64,000 nucleotides of DNA. Source: an uncultured Marvinbryantia sp. Lineage in GTDB: Bacteria; Bacillota; Clostridia; Lachnospirales; Lachnospiraceae. Shown here in pieces: positions 43,514 to 52,182 of the stretch (the stretch's first letter is position 1; the number at the start of each line of letters is the position of its first letter). The position numbers and the translations under genes are program-made. The stretch is taken from contig CALDMO010000032.1 of the NCBI GenBank assembly GCA_937915375.1, positions 1-64,000 of the forward strand, in the 5' to 3' direction. A model generated the notes under the pieces. It was given only the letters and a program-made list of their open reading frames with translations. It ran no database searches and had not been told where the DNA came from.

Positions 43514-44038
43514 ATGAAAAAAGAAATCATGAGTTGGATCGGCTGTTTTGCAGTAGCGATCGCAGCGGCACTGTTTATTGTAACCTTTATTGGACAGAGA
43601 GTACAGGTAGACGGCCGGTCGATGGAACCGACTTTGCAGGATCGAGACAATCTGATCTGTGACAAAGTAAGTTATCGTTTTTCTGATCCGGAGCGTTATG
43701 ATATTGTGATTATCTATCCGGATGGAGAAAAGGATAAGCGCTGGATCAAACGTATCATCGGTCTTCCGGGTGAGGAAGTTCGTATTGACGAAGCTGGTAC
43801 GATTTACATCAACGGTGAGCCGCTGGAGGAATCTTATGGAAAAGAAGTGATTGAAGATCCGGGTATGGCGATCGCGCCGATTCAATTAGGAGAAGATGAG
43901 TACTGGGTGATGGGGGATAACCGCAATCACAGCAGTGACAGCCGGGTGATCGGACCGGTACCGAAATCAAGGATTTTAGGAAAAGCGTTTGTACGCATTT
44001 TTCCATTTAATAAAATCGGGCTGATTAAGCATGAGTAA
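43514..44038 (+). CDS. lepB: Signal peptidase I
   Basis: Membrane serine protease removing signal peptides. 174 residues with one N-terminal helix (~9-27). Nucleophile S36 in GRSMEPTL, catalytic lysine K79 in RWIKRIIGLPGE, and the family C-terminal box MGDNRNHSSDSRVIGPV. ATG 43514 follows AAAAGGAGAG; a longer frame open from 43235 is an accidental extension through the preceding gene. It closes the envelope cluster and would process the secreted products of this window. Confidence 0.93.
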   Translation: MKKEIMSWIGCFAVAIAAALFIVTFIGQRVQVDGRSMEPTLQDRDNLICDKVSYRFSDPERYDIVIIYPDGEKDKRWIKRIIGLPGEEVRIDEAGTIYINGEPLEESYGKEVIEDPGMAIAPIQLGEDEYWVMGDNRNHSSDSRVIGPVPKSRILGKAFVRIFPFNKIGLIKHE

Positions 44039-44059
44039 ATATAAAGGAGGCTATCAGGC

Positions 44060-45436
44060 ATGGAGAGAGAAAATCTCTGGAAAACGTATGGAAAGAAACA
44101 GCTTGCAGAGCTGGAAAAACTGAGTAAAAATTATCGCGCATATCTGGACAATGGCAAGACGGAGCGCGAGTGTGTTACCGAAACGGTACGCATGGCGGAA
44201 AAGGCAGGCTACCGCAATCTGGAAGATGTCATTGCGTCAAAAGAAACACTGACAGAGGGCGATAAGGTATACGCAACCTGCATGGGCAAGAGCATTGCGC
44301 TGTTTCATATTGGCAGTAAAAACATTGAAAAAGGCATGAATATTCTCGGCGCGCATATAGATTCTCCGCGTCTGGATATTAAGCAGAATCCGCTCTATGA
44401 GGATACGGAGCTGGCTTATTTAGATACCCATTATTATGGCGGTATCAAAAAATATCAGTGGGTGACGATTCCGTTAGCGCTGCACGGTGTGGTAGCAAAA
44501 AAGGACGGCAGCGTGTTAGAAATCGTGATCGGTGAAAAAGAGGATGATCCGGTATTTTGCATTTCTGATCTGCTGGTGCATCTTTCCGGCGAACAGCTGG
44601 AGAAAAAAGCGGCGAAGGTTGTGGAAGGAGAGGCTTTGAATCTTCTGGTCGGCAATATTCCACTGGATAAGACAGAGAAGGATGCTGTCAAGGCTTATAT
44701 TCTGAAACTGTTAAAGGAACAGTATGATATGGAGGAGGATGATTTTCTTTCCGCAGAACTTGAAGTGGTTCCGGCAGGAAAGGCGCGCGACTGCGGACTG
44801 GACCGCAGTATGATTTTGGCATATGGACATGACGACAGAGTCTGTGCCTATACTTCTCTGGAAGCAATGCTGGATATGAAAAAGGTTAAGAAAACAGCCT
44901 GCTGTATTTTAGTAGATAAAGAGGAAGTAGGGAGTGTCGGCGCAACCGGTATGCAGTCCCGCTTCTTTGAGAACACGGTAGCAGAGCTTTTGAATTGCAT
45001 GGGTGAATATTCCGAGCTGAAGCTCAGAAGAGTGCTGGCAAATTCCAGAATGCTGTCTTCTGATGTCAGCGCAGCGTATGATCCTGAATTTGCATCCTGT
45101 TTTGAAAAGAAAAATGCGGCTTATTTTGCAAAGGGTATCGCATTTAATAAATTTACCGGAGCAAGAGGAAAATCAGGTTCTAATGATGCAAACGCGGAAT
45201 ATATCGCAGAACTGCGCGCAGATATGGAAAAACATGGCGTGACCTTCCAGACGGCAGAACTTGGAAAGGTTGATGTCGGCGGCGGCGGAACAATCGCTTA
45301 TATTCTGGCGCTTTACGGGATGAAGGTGATCGACTGCGGCGTACCGGTGCTCAGTATGCATGCACCGTGGGAGATTGTCAGCAAGGCCGATGTTTACGAG
45401 GCGAAGAGATGTTATACGGCGTTTCTAAACTCATAG
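44060..45436 (+). CDS. M18-family aminopeptidase
   Basis: Cytosolic zinc aminopeptidase of 458 residues. Metal ligands: His in ILGAHIDSPRLD (~97), the Asp/Glu pair in LVDKEEVGSVGATG (~291-304), Asp in YGHDDRVCAY, and the C-terminal His in SMHAPWEIV. Clostridial M18 proteins include this length and the YYGGIKKYQWVT segment. It probably trims N-terminal residues from peptides, fitting a cell with a complete oligopeptide importer. 21 bases after lepB with an AAAGGAGG site. Confidence 0.93.
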   Translation: MERENLWKTYGKKQLAELEKLSKNYRAYLDNGKTERECVTETVRMAEKAGYRNLEDVIASKETLTEGDKVYATCMGKSIALFHIGSKNIEKGMNILGAHIDSPRLDIKQNPLYEDTELAYLDTHYYGGIKKYQWVTIPLALHGVVAKKDGSVLEIVIGEKEDDPVFCISDLLVHLSGEQLEKKAAKVVEGEALNLLVGNIPLDKTEKDAVKAYILKLLKEQYDMEEDDFLSAELEVVPAGKARDCGLDRSMILAYGHDDRVCAYTSLEAMLDMKKVKKTACCILVDKEEVGSVGATGMQSRFFENTVAELLNCMGEYSELKLRRVLANSRMLSSDVSAAYDPEFASCFEKKNAAYFAKGIAFNKFTGARGKSGSNDANAEYIAELRADMEKHGVTFQTAELGKVDVGGGGTIAYILALYGMKVIDCGVPVLSMHAPWEIVSKADVYEAKRCYTAFLNS

Positions 45437-45450
45437 ATGAGGGCTGAAAC

Positions 45451-46092
45451 ATGAAATCTAAAATACCGATAGAGATTTCCGCAAAGCATATTCATTTATG
45501 CAGAGAAGATTTTGAAACGCTGTTCGGTGAAGGAAAAGAGTTGACTTTTGTCAAAGAGCTGAGCCAGCCGGGGCAGTTTCTGGCCAAGGAGCGGCTGACG
45601 ATTGAAGGACCGCGCGGCAGGATGGAGCATATTGCTATTTTAGGGCCGCTGCGAAAGGAAACGCAGGTTGAACTGGCTATCACGGATACCAGAAAGCTGG
45701 GGATTGAGAAAGTAATTCGTCAGTCCGGCGATCTGGAAGGTACACCGGGATGCCGCCTGACCGGGCCGAACGGCAGTCTGGATCTGCAAAAAGGGGTGAT
45801 CGTAGCTAAGCGGCATATTCATATGACGCCGAGCGACGCTTACCGGATGCATGTCAAAGATAACGAAGAGGTATTTGTAATCACACAGAGCTACGAGAGA
45901 GCGCTGATCTACGCTAATGTAGTGGTGCGCGTGCATCCAGACTATGTGCTTTCTATGCATGTAGACACGGATGAAGGAAATGCGTTTGATCATGATGAAA
46001 AGCAGTATGGCGTGATTCTGAAACTTTTCGACGGCAACGCATATTCATTGAGGGACTGGGCAGATGAACTGCTTTCAGGCATACAAAGATAG
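45451..46092 (+). CDS. pduL: Phosphate propanoyltransferase / phosphotransacetylase PduL
   Basis: Interconverts acyl-CoA and acyl-phosphate (propionyl or acetyl). 213 residues with two PduL beta-barrel halves; zinc-binding histidines in SAKHIHLCRED (~10-20) and AKRHIHMTPSD (~118-128), and LSMHVDTDEGNAF near the end. The protein starts directly at the catalytic domain, so the N-terminal encapsulation peptide of microcompartment PduL forms is absent, and no shell genes lie nearby. It probably serves as the cell's general phosphotransacetylase. 15 bases after the aminopeptidase. Confidence 0.92.
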   Translation: MKSKIPIEISAKHIHLCREDFETLFGEGKELTFVKELSQPGQFLAKERLTIEGPRGRMEHIAILGPLRKETQVELAITDTRKLGIEKVIRQSGDLEGTPGCRLTGPNGSLDLQKGVIVAKRHIHMTPSDAYRMHVKDNEEVFVITQSYERALIYANVVVRVHPDYVLSMHVDTDEGNAFDHDEKQYGVILKLFDGNAYSLRDWADELLSGIQR

Positions 46093-46150
46093 TTACCCAC
46101 ACGGTAGTCTAATCAAGCCCGCAGGGCAAGAAAGAGGAGAGGAAGAACGA

Positions 46151-49100
46151 ATGAGTAACGTAAGAAGAGTTTATGTAGAAAAGAAACCGGCCTTTGCAGT
46201 ACAGGCAAAAGGCTTGAAGCACGAGATCAAAAGCTATCTCGGTATTTCCGGTATGACCGGTGTGCGTGTATTGATCCGCTATGATGTGGAAAATATTTCC
46301 GAAGAAGTATTTACACGCGCCTGTAAAACGGTATTTTCCGAGCCGCCTGTAGATATGCTTTATCTGGAAGAGTTTGATAAAAACGAAACAGACAGAGTAT
46401 TTTCCGTGGAATATCTTCCGGGGCAGTTTGACCAGAGAGCGGATTCTGCAGTTCAGTGTGTGAAATTTTTAAATGAAGAGGAAGATCCCATCATTCGCTC
46501 CGCTACAACTTATGTGATCGAGGGACAGATTTCTGATGAGGAGTTTGAAGCAATCAAAAATCACTGCATCAATCCGGTTGATTCACGCGAGACGGGTATG
46601 GTGAAGCCGGAGACTTTGGTGACAAACTTTGAAGAACCGGCAGATGTAGCAGTATTTGAAGGTTTTACTGAGCTTGCCGAAGAACCGCTTCATGAACTGT
46701 ATGCTTCTTTGAATCTGGCAATGACCTTTAAGGATTTCCAGCATATTCAGAATTATTTCAAAAACGATGAAAAACGCAATCCAACGATGACAGAGATTCG
46801 CGTATTGGATACGTACTGGTCTGATCACTGCCGTCATACAACTTTCTCTACTGAGCTGAAAAATATCGAGTTCGGTGAGGGGGATTACAAGGAGCCGATT
46901 GTCGGCACTTATGAAAAGTATCTGGCAGATCGTGCGGAAATTTTTAAAGGCAGAGAGGATAAATTTGTCTGCCTGATGGATTTAGCGCTGATGGCGATGC
47001 GTGTACTCAAAAAAGCGGGCAAACTGGATGATCAGGAAGAATCGGATGAAATCAATGCCTGCAGTATTGTGGTTCCGGTAGAAATTGACGGTGAGACGGA
47101 AGAGTGGCTGGTGAACTTTAAAAATGAGACACACAACCACCCGACGGAGATTGAGCCGTTCGGAGGGGCTGCAACGTGTCTTGGAGGCGCGATCCGCGAT
47201 CCGCTTTCCGGCAGAACATATGTATATCAGGCGATGCGTGTGACTGGCGCGGCTGATCCGACTGTTTCTGTACAGGAAACTTTAAAAGGAAAGCTTCCGC
47301 AGAAAAAGCTGGTGCGTGAGGCTGCACACGGTTATTCTTCCTATGGCAACCAGATCGGTCTGGCAACCGGTTATGTAAAAGAAATCTATCATCCGGATTA
47401 TGTGGCAAAACGTATGGAGATCGGCGCGGTTATGGGTGCGGCTCCGAGAAAGGATGTTAAGAGACTGACTTCTGATCCGGGCGATATTATCATCCTGCTT
47501 GGCGGACGTACCGGACGTGACGGTATCGGCGGCGCTACAGGCTCTTCAAAGGTGCATACAGAGGCTTCCATTGAAGTCTGCGGTGCGGAGGTACAGAAAG
47601 GAAATGCTCCGACGGAACGTAAGATTCAGCGTATGTTCCGCCGTCCGGAAGTAAGCCGTCTGATTAAAAAGTGTAACGATTTTGGAGCAGGCGGGGTTTC
47701 CGTAGCAATCGGTGAGCTGGCTGACGGTCTGCATATTTATCTGGATAAAGTACCGAAAAAATATGCTGGACTGGACGGAACGGAGATTGCTATTTCTGAA
47801 TCTCAGGAGCGTATGGCAGTTGTTGTTGATCCGAAAGATGTGGAAGAATTCTTAAAATATGCGAACGAAGAAAATCTGGAAGCAGTAGAAGTTGCGGTAG
47901 TTACGGAGGCGCCGCGTCTGGTGCTGATCTGGAGAGATAAGGAGATCGTAAATATCAGCCGCGCGTTCCTTGACACCAACGGCGCGCATCAGGAAACGGA
48001 TGTTTATGTAGAGATTCCGTCTGCGGAAAATAAATACTTCCAGAGAAATGAAGTGGCAGATGTAAAAGCAAAATGGCTGGCGGATCTGGCTGACCTAAAC
48101 GGCTGTTCTCAGAAAGGTCTGGTAGAAATGTTTGACAGCTCCATCGGAGCAGGCAGTGTGCTGATGCCGTACGGCGGTAAATATCAGCTGACTGAAACGC
48201 AGGCGATGGTAGCGAAGCTTCCGGTATTAAAAGGAAAGACCGATACTGTGACGATGATGGCATATGGATTTGATCCGTATCTGTCCAGCTGGAGCCCGTA
48301 CCATGGCGCGATCTACGCGGTACTGGAATCGGTGGCGAAGATTGTGGCAGGCGGCGGTGATTACAGCAAGATCCGTCTGACTTTCCAGGAATATTTCCGC
48401 AGAATGACAGAGGATCCGAAACGCTGGAGCCAGCCGTTCGCGGCTCTTCTGGGTGCGTATGACGCGCAGATCGGATTTGGACTGCCGTCTATTGGCGGTA
48501 AGGATTCTATGTCCGGTTCCTTTAACGAGATCGACGTACCTCCGACACTTGTATCTTTTGCAGTAGATGTGGCAAGCGATAAGACGATCCTCACACCAGA
48601 GCTGAAAAAAGCTGGCAATAAGCTGGTACTTTTGAAAATTGAAAAAGATCAGTATGATCTTCCGGTATATGAGCAGATCAAAGATCAGTACAGCAAATTC
48701 CATGAGGATATCAAGGCAGGCAAAATTGTTTCCGCGTACGCGTTGGATGGAAAAGGGCTGGCATTGGCGCTCTCTAAAATGGCGTTTGGAAACGGCTGCG
48801 GCGTAAAAGTAGAGCATAATGTGGATGAGAGAGACCTCTTTACCGCAGGCTTTGGCGATATTGTGATGGAAGTTCCGGCTGATAAGGTGGGACAGCTTTC
48901 CATCACCTATACGGTAGTCGGTGAAGTGACAGACAGCAAGGCTCTGGAATACAGAGATGTGAAGATCGGCCTGAACGAGGCAGTAGACGCATGGAGAGGC
49001 ACACTGGAAAAAGTATTTAAGACGACTTCCGGTGAAAACGGCGGCACGGCGTTTATTGCAGAGGACGATAAGCTGTCAGCGGTAGCTGCAGATGGCCCGA

Positions 49101-50005
49101 CAGCGACATTCTTTGCCGGTAAATTAAATCCGAAGGATGAGGCGGTCTTTGAAGACGGCGTTTATAAGACAAATAAGATTTATGTCTGCAAGAATAAAGT
49201 GGCAAAGCCGCGCGTATTTATTCCGGTATTCCCGGGTACGAACTGCGAGTACGACAGTACCAAAGCTTTTGAACGCGCGGGTGCGGAAGTAGACGTAAAG
49301 GTATTTAAGAATCTGACGGCAGAAGATATCCGCGATTCTGTGGAAATCTTTGAGAAAGCAATTGATCAGGCACAGATTATTATGTTCCCGGGCGGATTTT
49401 CCGCGGGTGATGAGCCGGATGGTTCCGCGAAGTTCTTTGCGACGGCATTCCAGAACGCGAAGATGAAAGAAGCGGTGATGCGTCTCTTAAATGAGCGTGA
49501 CGGTCTGGCGCTCGGTATCTGTAACGGTTTTCAGGCGCTGATCAAGCTGGGACTGGTGCCGTATGGTGAGATCGTCGGACAGAAGGAGGATTCTCCGACG
49601 CTGACGTTCAATACCATCGGACGTCATATTTCCAAGATGGTTTACACGAAAGTCGTATCTAACAAATCTCCGTGGCTGCGGATGGCGACACCGGGCGCAA
49701 CCTACTGCAATCCGGCATCCCATGGCGAGGGACGTTTCGTGGCAAATACAGAATGGCTGGCAGAGCTTTTTGCAAATGGACAGGTAGCGACCCAGTATGT
49801 ATCTCCGGACGGAGAACTGGACCTCAATCAGGAAGAATGGAACGTAAACGGTTCTTATATGGCAATCGAGGGTATCACCAGTCCGGACGGACGTGTACTT
49901 GGCAAAATGGCGCATTCTGAGAGACGCGGCGATTCCGTGGCGATCAATATCTATGGTGAACAGGATCTGAAGATCTTTGAATCCGGCGTGGCATATTTCA
50001 AATAA
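46151..50005 (+). CDS. purL: Phosphoribosylformylglycinamidine synthase (single-chain PurL)
   Basis: Glutamine-dependent fourth step of purine synthesis: FGAR to FGAM. 1284 residues, the fused form in which PurS-like, PurL and PurQ parts are one chain. Seen in order: N-terminal PurS-like part (~1-200), AIRS core with HCRHTTFSTEL and NFKNETHNHPTEIEPFGGAATC, a second AIRS-like half with SIGGKDSMSGSF, and a C-terminal glutaminase with nucleophile Cys in GLALGICNGFQ. ATG 46151 is preceded by GAGGAGAGG; the longer frame from 46064 overlaps pduL. No purine riboswitch is visible in the short leader. Confidence 0.95.
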   Translation: MSNVRRVYVEKKPAFAVQAKGLKHEIKSYLGISGMTGVRVLIRYDVENISEEVFTRACKTVFSEPPVDMLYLEEFDKNETDRVFSVEYLPGQFDQRADSAVQCVKFLNEEEDPIIRSATTYVIEGQISDEEFEAIKNHCINPVDSRETGMVKPETLVTNFEEPADVAVFEGFTELAEEPLHELYASLNLAMTFKDFQHIQNYFKNDEKRNPTMTEIRVLDTYWSDHCRHTTFSTELKNIEFGEGDYKEPIVGTYEKYLADRAEIFKGREDKFVCLMDLALMAMRVLKKAGKLDDQEESDEINACSIVVPVEIDGETEEWLVNFKNETHNHPTEIEPFGGAATCLGGAIRDPLSGRTYVYQAMRVTGAADPTVSVQETLKGKLPQKKLVREAAHGYSSYGNQIGLATGYVKEIYHPDYVAKRMEIGAVMGAAPRKDVKRLTSDPGDIIILLGGRTGRDGIGGATGSSKVHTEASIEVCGAEVQKGNAPTERKIQRMFRRPEVSRLIKKCNDFGAGGVSVAIGELADGLHIYLDKVPKKYAGLDGTEIAISESQERMAVVVDPKDVEEFLKYANEENLEAVEVAVVTEAPRLVLIWRDKEIVNISRAFLDTNGAHQETDVYVEIPSAENKYFQRNEVADVKAKWLADLADLNGCSQKGLVEMFDSSIGAGSVLMPYGGKYQLTETQAMVAKLPVLKGKTDTVTMMAYGFDPYLSSWSPYHGAIYAVLESVAKIVAGGGDYSKIRLTFQEYFRRMTEDPKRWSQPFAALLGAYDAQIGFGLPSIGGKDSMSGSFNEIDVPPTLVSFAVDVASDKTILTPELKKAGNKLVLLKIEKDQYDLPVYEQIKDQYSKFHEDIKAGKIVSAYALDGKGLALALSKMAFGNGCGVKVEHNVDERDLFTAGFGDIVMEVPADKVGQLSITYTVVGEVTDSKALEYRDVKIGLNEAVDAWRGTLEKVFKTTSGENGGTAFIAEDDKLSAVAADGPTATFFAGKLNPKDEAVFEDGVYKTNKIYVCKNKVAKPRVFIPVFPGTNCEYDSTKAFERAGAEVDVKVFKNLTAEDIRDSVEIFEKAIDQAQIIMFPGGFSAGDEPDGSAKFFATAFQNAKMKEAVMRLLNERDGLALGICNGFQALIKLGLVPYGEIVGQKEDSPTLTFNTIGRHISKMVYTKVVSNKSPWLRMATPGATYCNPASHGEGRFVANTEWLAELFANGQVATQYVSPDGELDLNQEEWNVNGSYMAIEGITSPDGRVLGKMAHSERRGDSVAINIYGEQDLKIFESGVAYFK

Positions 50006-50017
50006 ATATAAACGAAT

Positions 50018-50055
50018 GGAATCGGGGAAAGAGTTTCTTTCTCCGGTTCTTTTTT
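50018..50055 (+). terminator. Terminator of purL
   Basis: GAATCGGGGAAAG and CTTTCTCCGGTTC (13 bp with G-T pairs) around a 5-base loop, then TTTTTT. Confidence 0.9.
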
Positions 50056-50089
50056 GTGTCGTAGGAAAGCTTTTTCCTATGACGCAAAA
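50052..50089. repeat. Long inverted repeat overlapping the purL terminator tail
   Basis: TTTTGTGTCGTAGGAAA (50052-50068) pairs with TTTCCTATGACGCAAAA (50073-50089) over 17 bp with two G-T pairs and a GCTT loop. It carries GTAG near the middle of the 5' arm. No T-run follows on the plus strand, and the reverse strand lacks one too, so it is not a plain second terminator. Confidence 0.75.
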
Positions 50090-50458
50090 GGTACTCTGTG
50101 GACGTAGAAGCTTGCAAACAGACTTTTTCATGGTAACATATACATGTTTTGCAATGAAAATTTGGTTTGTTTTTATGCCAAAAATATTGATTGGAAAGTG
50201 ACAGAAAAAGCGTTACAATAAAGAGATGCTGAAGATTTATGCGGGGTGCAGTTGAACTGATACATATTGTTTGTGACGAAATGACACAAAACAACGCATC
50301 GCAGACCAATTGATACAGAAAAACAGAAAAAAGTTTCGAGTTGTCACAATAAACAGAATTTTCTTGCAAGTTTGAAAATACAGCACGTATGATAAGGGAG
50401 TAACTGAGAGGAGACGGATAACAGTCCGTGTGTTTTATGAAAGAGGAGAGTGCTGTTA
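50090..50458 (+). promoter_or_regulatory. Intergenic region upstream of the RAYT-like gene
   Basis: No gene is visible in these ~370 bases. A putative promoter is TTGCAA (50364-50369), 18-base spacer, TATGAT (50388-50393). A short hairpin ACGGA/TCCGT lies in the leader near 50413-50428. The rest is AT-rich and shows nothing else I can support. Confidence 0.5.
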
Positions 50459-51010
50459 ATGCAACAAAATTTTGAGGAGATGCAGTCTTGTTATGTACAG
50501 CTGCGTGGGAAGTGCAACCAACAATTATTTGAGACAGAGATTCAGAAGATGAAAATACTGAATATTGCTGTAATGTGCCGGGATGACACGGGGGTACAGG
50601 TGCTGGCATACTGTGTGTTGGATAATGAGATGCATTTGGTGCTGCGGGCTCAAAATGCCGAGCAGGTGGAATGTTTTTCAAACAATTTGATAATGGAGTA
50701 TGAAACCACTGTTATTAAAACGGTAACATGTCAGAAGGTTTTTCGAAAACCGATCCTGCATAAGCTGACAAAAGAAAAGCAGACAGAGCGTTACTGTGTG
50801 AGAGTGCACCTGTTGCCGGTTGGACTGGGGTTTGTGGATAAGCCGGAAGATTATTGGTGGTGTAGCTATCGTGATTATTTGGGACGTAGATGGCTGCCGC
50901 TGACCAGTGTCGGACATTTACTGTCACGGATGGACGATGAGCCTAGAAAGGCAATGCGGCGGATCCGCAGTCTGCACCAACGGACAAACAGAGAAGTATC
51001 TACTATATAA
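50459..51010 (+). CDS. Degenerate RAYT / Y1-transposase-like protein
   Basis: A 183-residue protein resembling REP-associated tyrosine transposases. Matches: LRGKCNQQLFE (compare IRGNNRQ-x-IF), VLAYCVLDNEMHLVL at ~48-62 where the family has Y-V-L-M-x-N-H-V-H-L-L-L, and VHLLPVGLGFVDKPEDYWW followed by CSYRDYLG (~116-142; compare the family block IHLNPVRAGLV...PEDYPWSSYRDYLG). The HUH metal motif lacks its first His (E57 instead; NEMH), so nicking activity is doubtful. ATG 50459 has AGAGGAG about 10 bases upstream. The SbcD-like gene follows 48 bases later. Either a decaying or a domesticated transposase; the frame is intact. Confidence 0.75.
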   Translation: MQQNFEEMQSCYVQLRGKCNQQLFETEIQKMKILNIAVMCRDDTGVQVLAYCVLDNEMHLVLRAQNAEQVECFSNNLIMEYETTVIKTVTCQKVFRKPILHKLTKEKQTERYCVRVHLLPVGLGFVDKPEDYWWCSYRDYLGRRWLPLTSVGHLLSRMDDEPRKAMRRIRSLHQRTNREVSTI

Positions 51011-51058
51011 AACGAAACAGAGAAACTGATTGTGACGCAGAAAAGGGAGGAGAAGGAT

Positions 51059-52117
51059 ATGAGATTTATACATGCGGCGGATATTCATTTAGGCGCACAG
51101 CCGGATAAGGGAAAACCGTGGTCAGAGCTGCGCAGGGAAGAAATCTGGCATACATTTCGTAAACTTCTGGATCTAGCCGAGGAAGAAAAGGCAGATCTAC
51201 TTTTGATTGCCGGAGATTTGTTTCATCGGCCGCCGCTTTTACGTGAATTAAAAGAAGTAAATTATTTGTTTGGAAAATTAAGCTGTACACAGGTGGTTTG
51301 GATTGCGGGAAATCATGATCACCTGCGCCCGGATGCTCCGTCGCGAACTTTTGAGTGGGCAGAGAATGTTTGCTTTCTGGATGGGAAAGAGTGCGAATGC
51401 GTTCGATTTGAGGAGTTGCAGACGAGTGTTTACGGATTTAGTTATTATCAAAAAGAAATTGCGCAGCCGCGTTATGATCACTTGCGTCCGGATACGGAGG
51501 ACGGCTGTCATATTTTGCTGGCGCATGGCGGAGACAGCGCGCATATTCCGATTGATAAACGCAAACTAGCAAGAAGCGGATTTGATTATGTAGCGCTTGG
51601 ACATATTCATAAGCCGCAGGTGCTGGTGGAGAACCAGATTGCTTATGCCGGGGCGCTTGAACCGATCGATGTCAATGATACCGGCATGCATGGGTGCATT
51701 CTGGGAGAATATCATAATGGTGTGATACAGACAGAATTTGTACCGCTGGCCAGCCGCGAATATGTACATTTGGAAATAGCATGTGTTCGCGAGGATACGG
51801 ATCATGCAATTCGCGACCGTTTGGAGGCAGAAATACACAGACGCGGTAGACAGCATTTTTACAAAGTGACCTTGACCGGCTATCGCAGCCCGGATATCAG
51901 ATTTTCAGTACAGGCATATACACAATGCGGAAATATCGTGGAAATCATCGATAAGACGTGTCCGGACTACGATTTTGAAGAATTGCAGCGCATACATCGA
52001 GGGGACCTGATCGGGAAATATATTGAAAAACTGTTGCCGCGGCCGGATGACAGCGAAGAACAGCGGCGTGTGCGGGAACAGGCATTGTATTATGGGTTGG
52101 ATGTTTTATGTAAATAG
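51059..52117 (+). CDS. SbcD/YhaO-like metallophosphoesterase (DNA repair exonuclease)
   Basis: Calcineurin-fold nuclease subunit of 352 residues. Metal-binding motifs in order: D-x-H in FIHAADIHLG (~3-12), GDLFHRP, GNHDH, LLAHGGD and LGHIHKP. The C-terminal ~130 residues form the capping/partner-binding part. The next gene encodes an SbcC/YhaN-like ATPase, so the two form a nuclease-ATPase pair of Mre11-Rad50 type. ATG 51059 follows GGGAGGAGAAGG. Confidence 0.9.
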   Translation: MRFIHAADIHLGAQPDKGKPWSELRREEIWHTFRKLLDLAEEEKADLLLIAGDLFHRPPLLRELKEVNYLFGKLSCTQVVWIAGNHDHLRPDAPSRTFEWAENVCFLDGKECECVRFEELQTSVYGFSYYQKEIAQPRYDHLRPDTEDGCHILLAHGGDSAHIPIDKRKLARSGFDYVALGHIHKPQVLVENQIAYAGALEPIDVNDTGMHGCILGEYHNGVIQTEFVPLASREYVHLEIACVREDTDHAIRDRLEAEIHRRGRQHFYKVTLTGYRSPDIRFSVQAYTQCGNIVEIIDKTCPDYDFEELQRIHRGDLIGKYIEKLLPRPDDSEEQRRVREQALYYGLDVLCK

Positions 52118-52182
52118 GAAACGAAGGAAATATATTGTATAATATTTTCAGAAAAATAAGATTTATTTGAGGAGAGCGGTGG

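Noticed and set aside
46093..46150. Purine (PurR or riboswitch) control before purL
   Set aside because: The gap is 58 bases and shows neither a riboswitch fold nor a PurBox pair.
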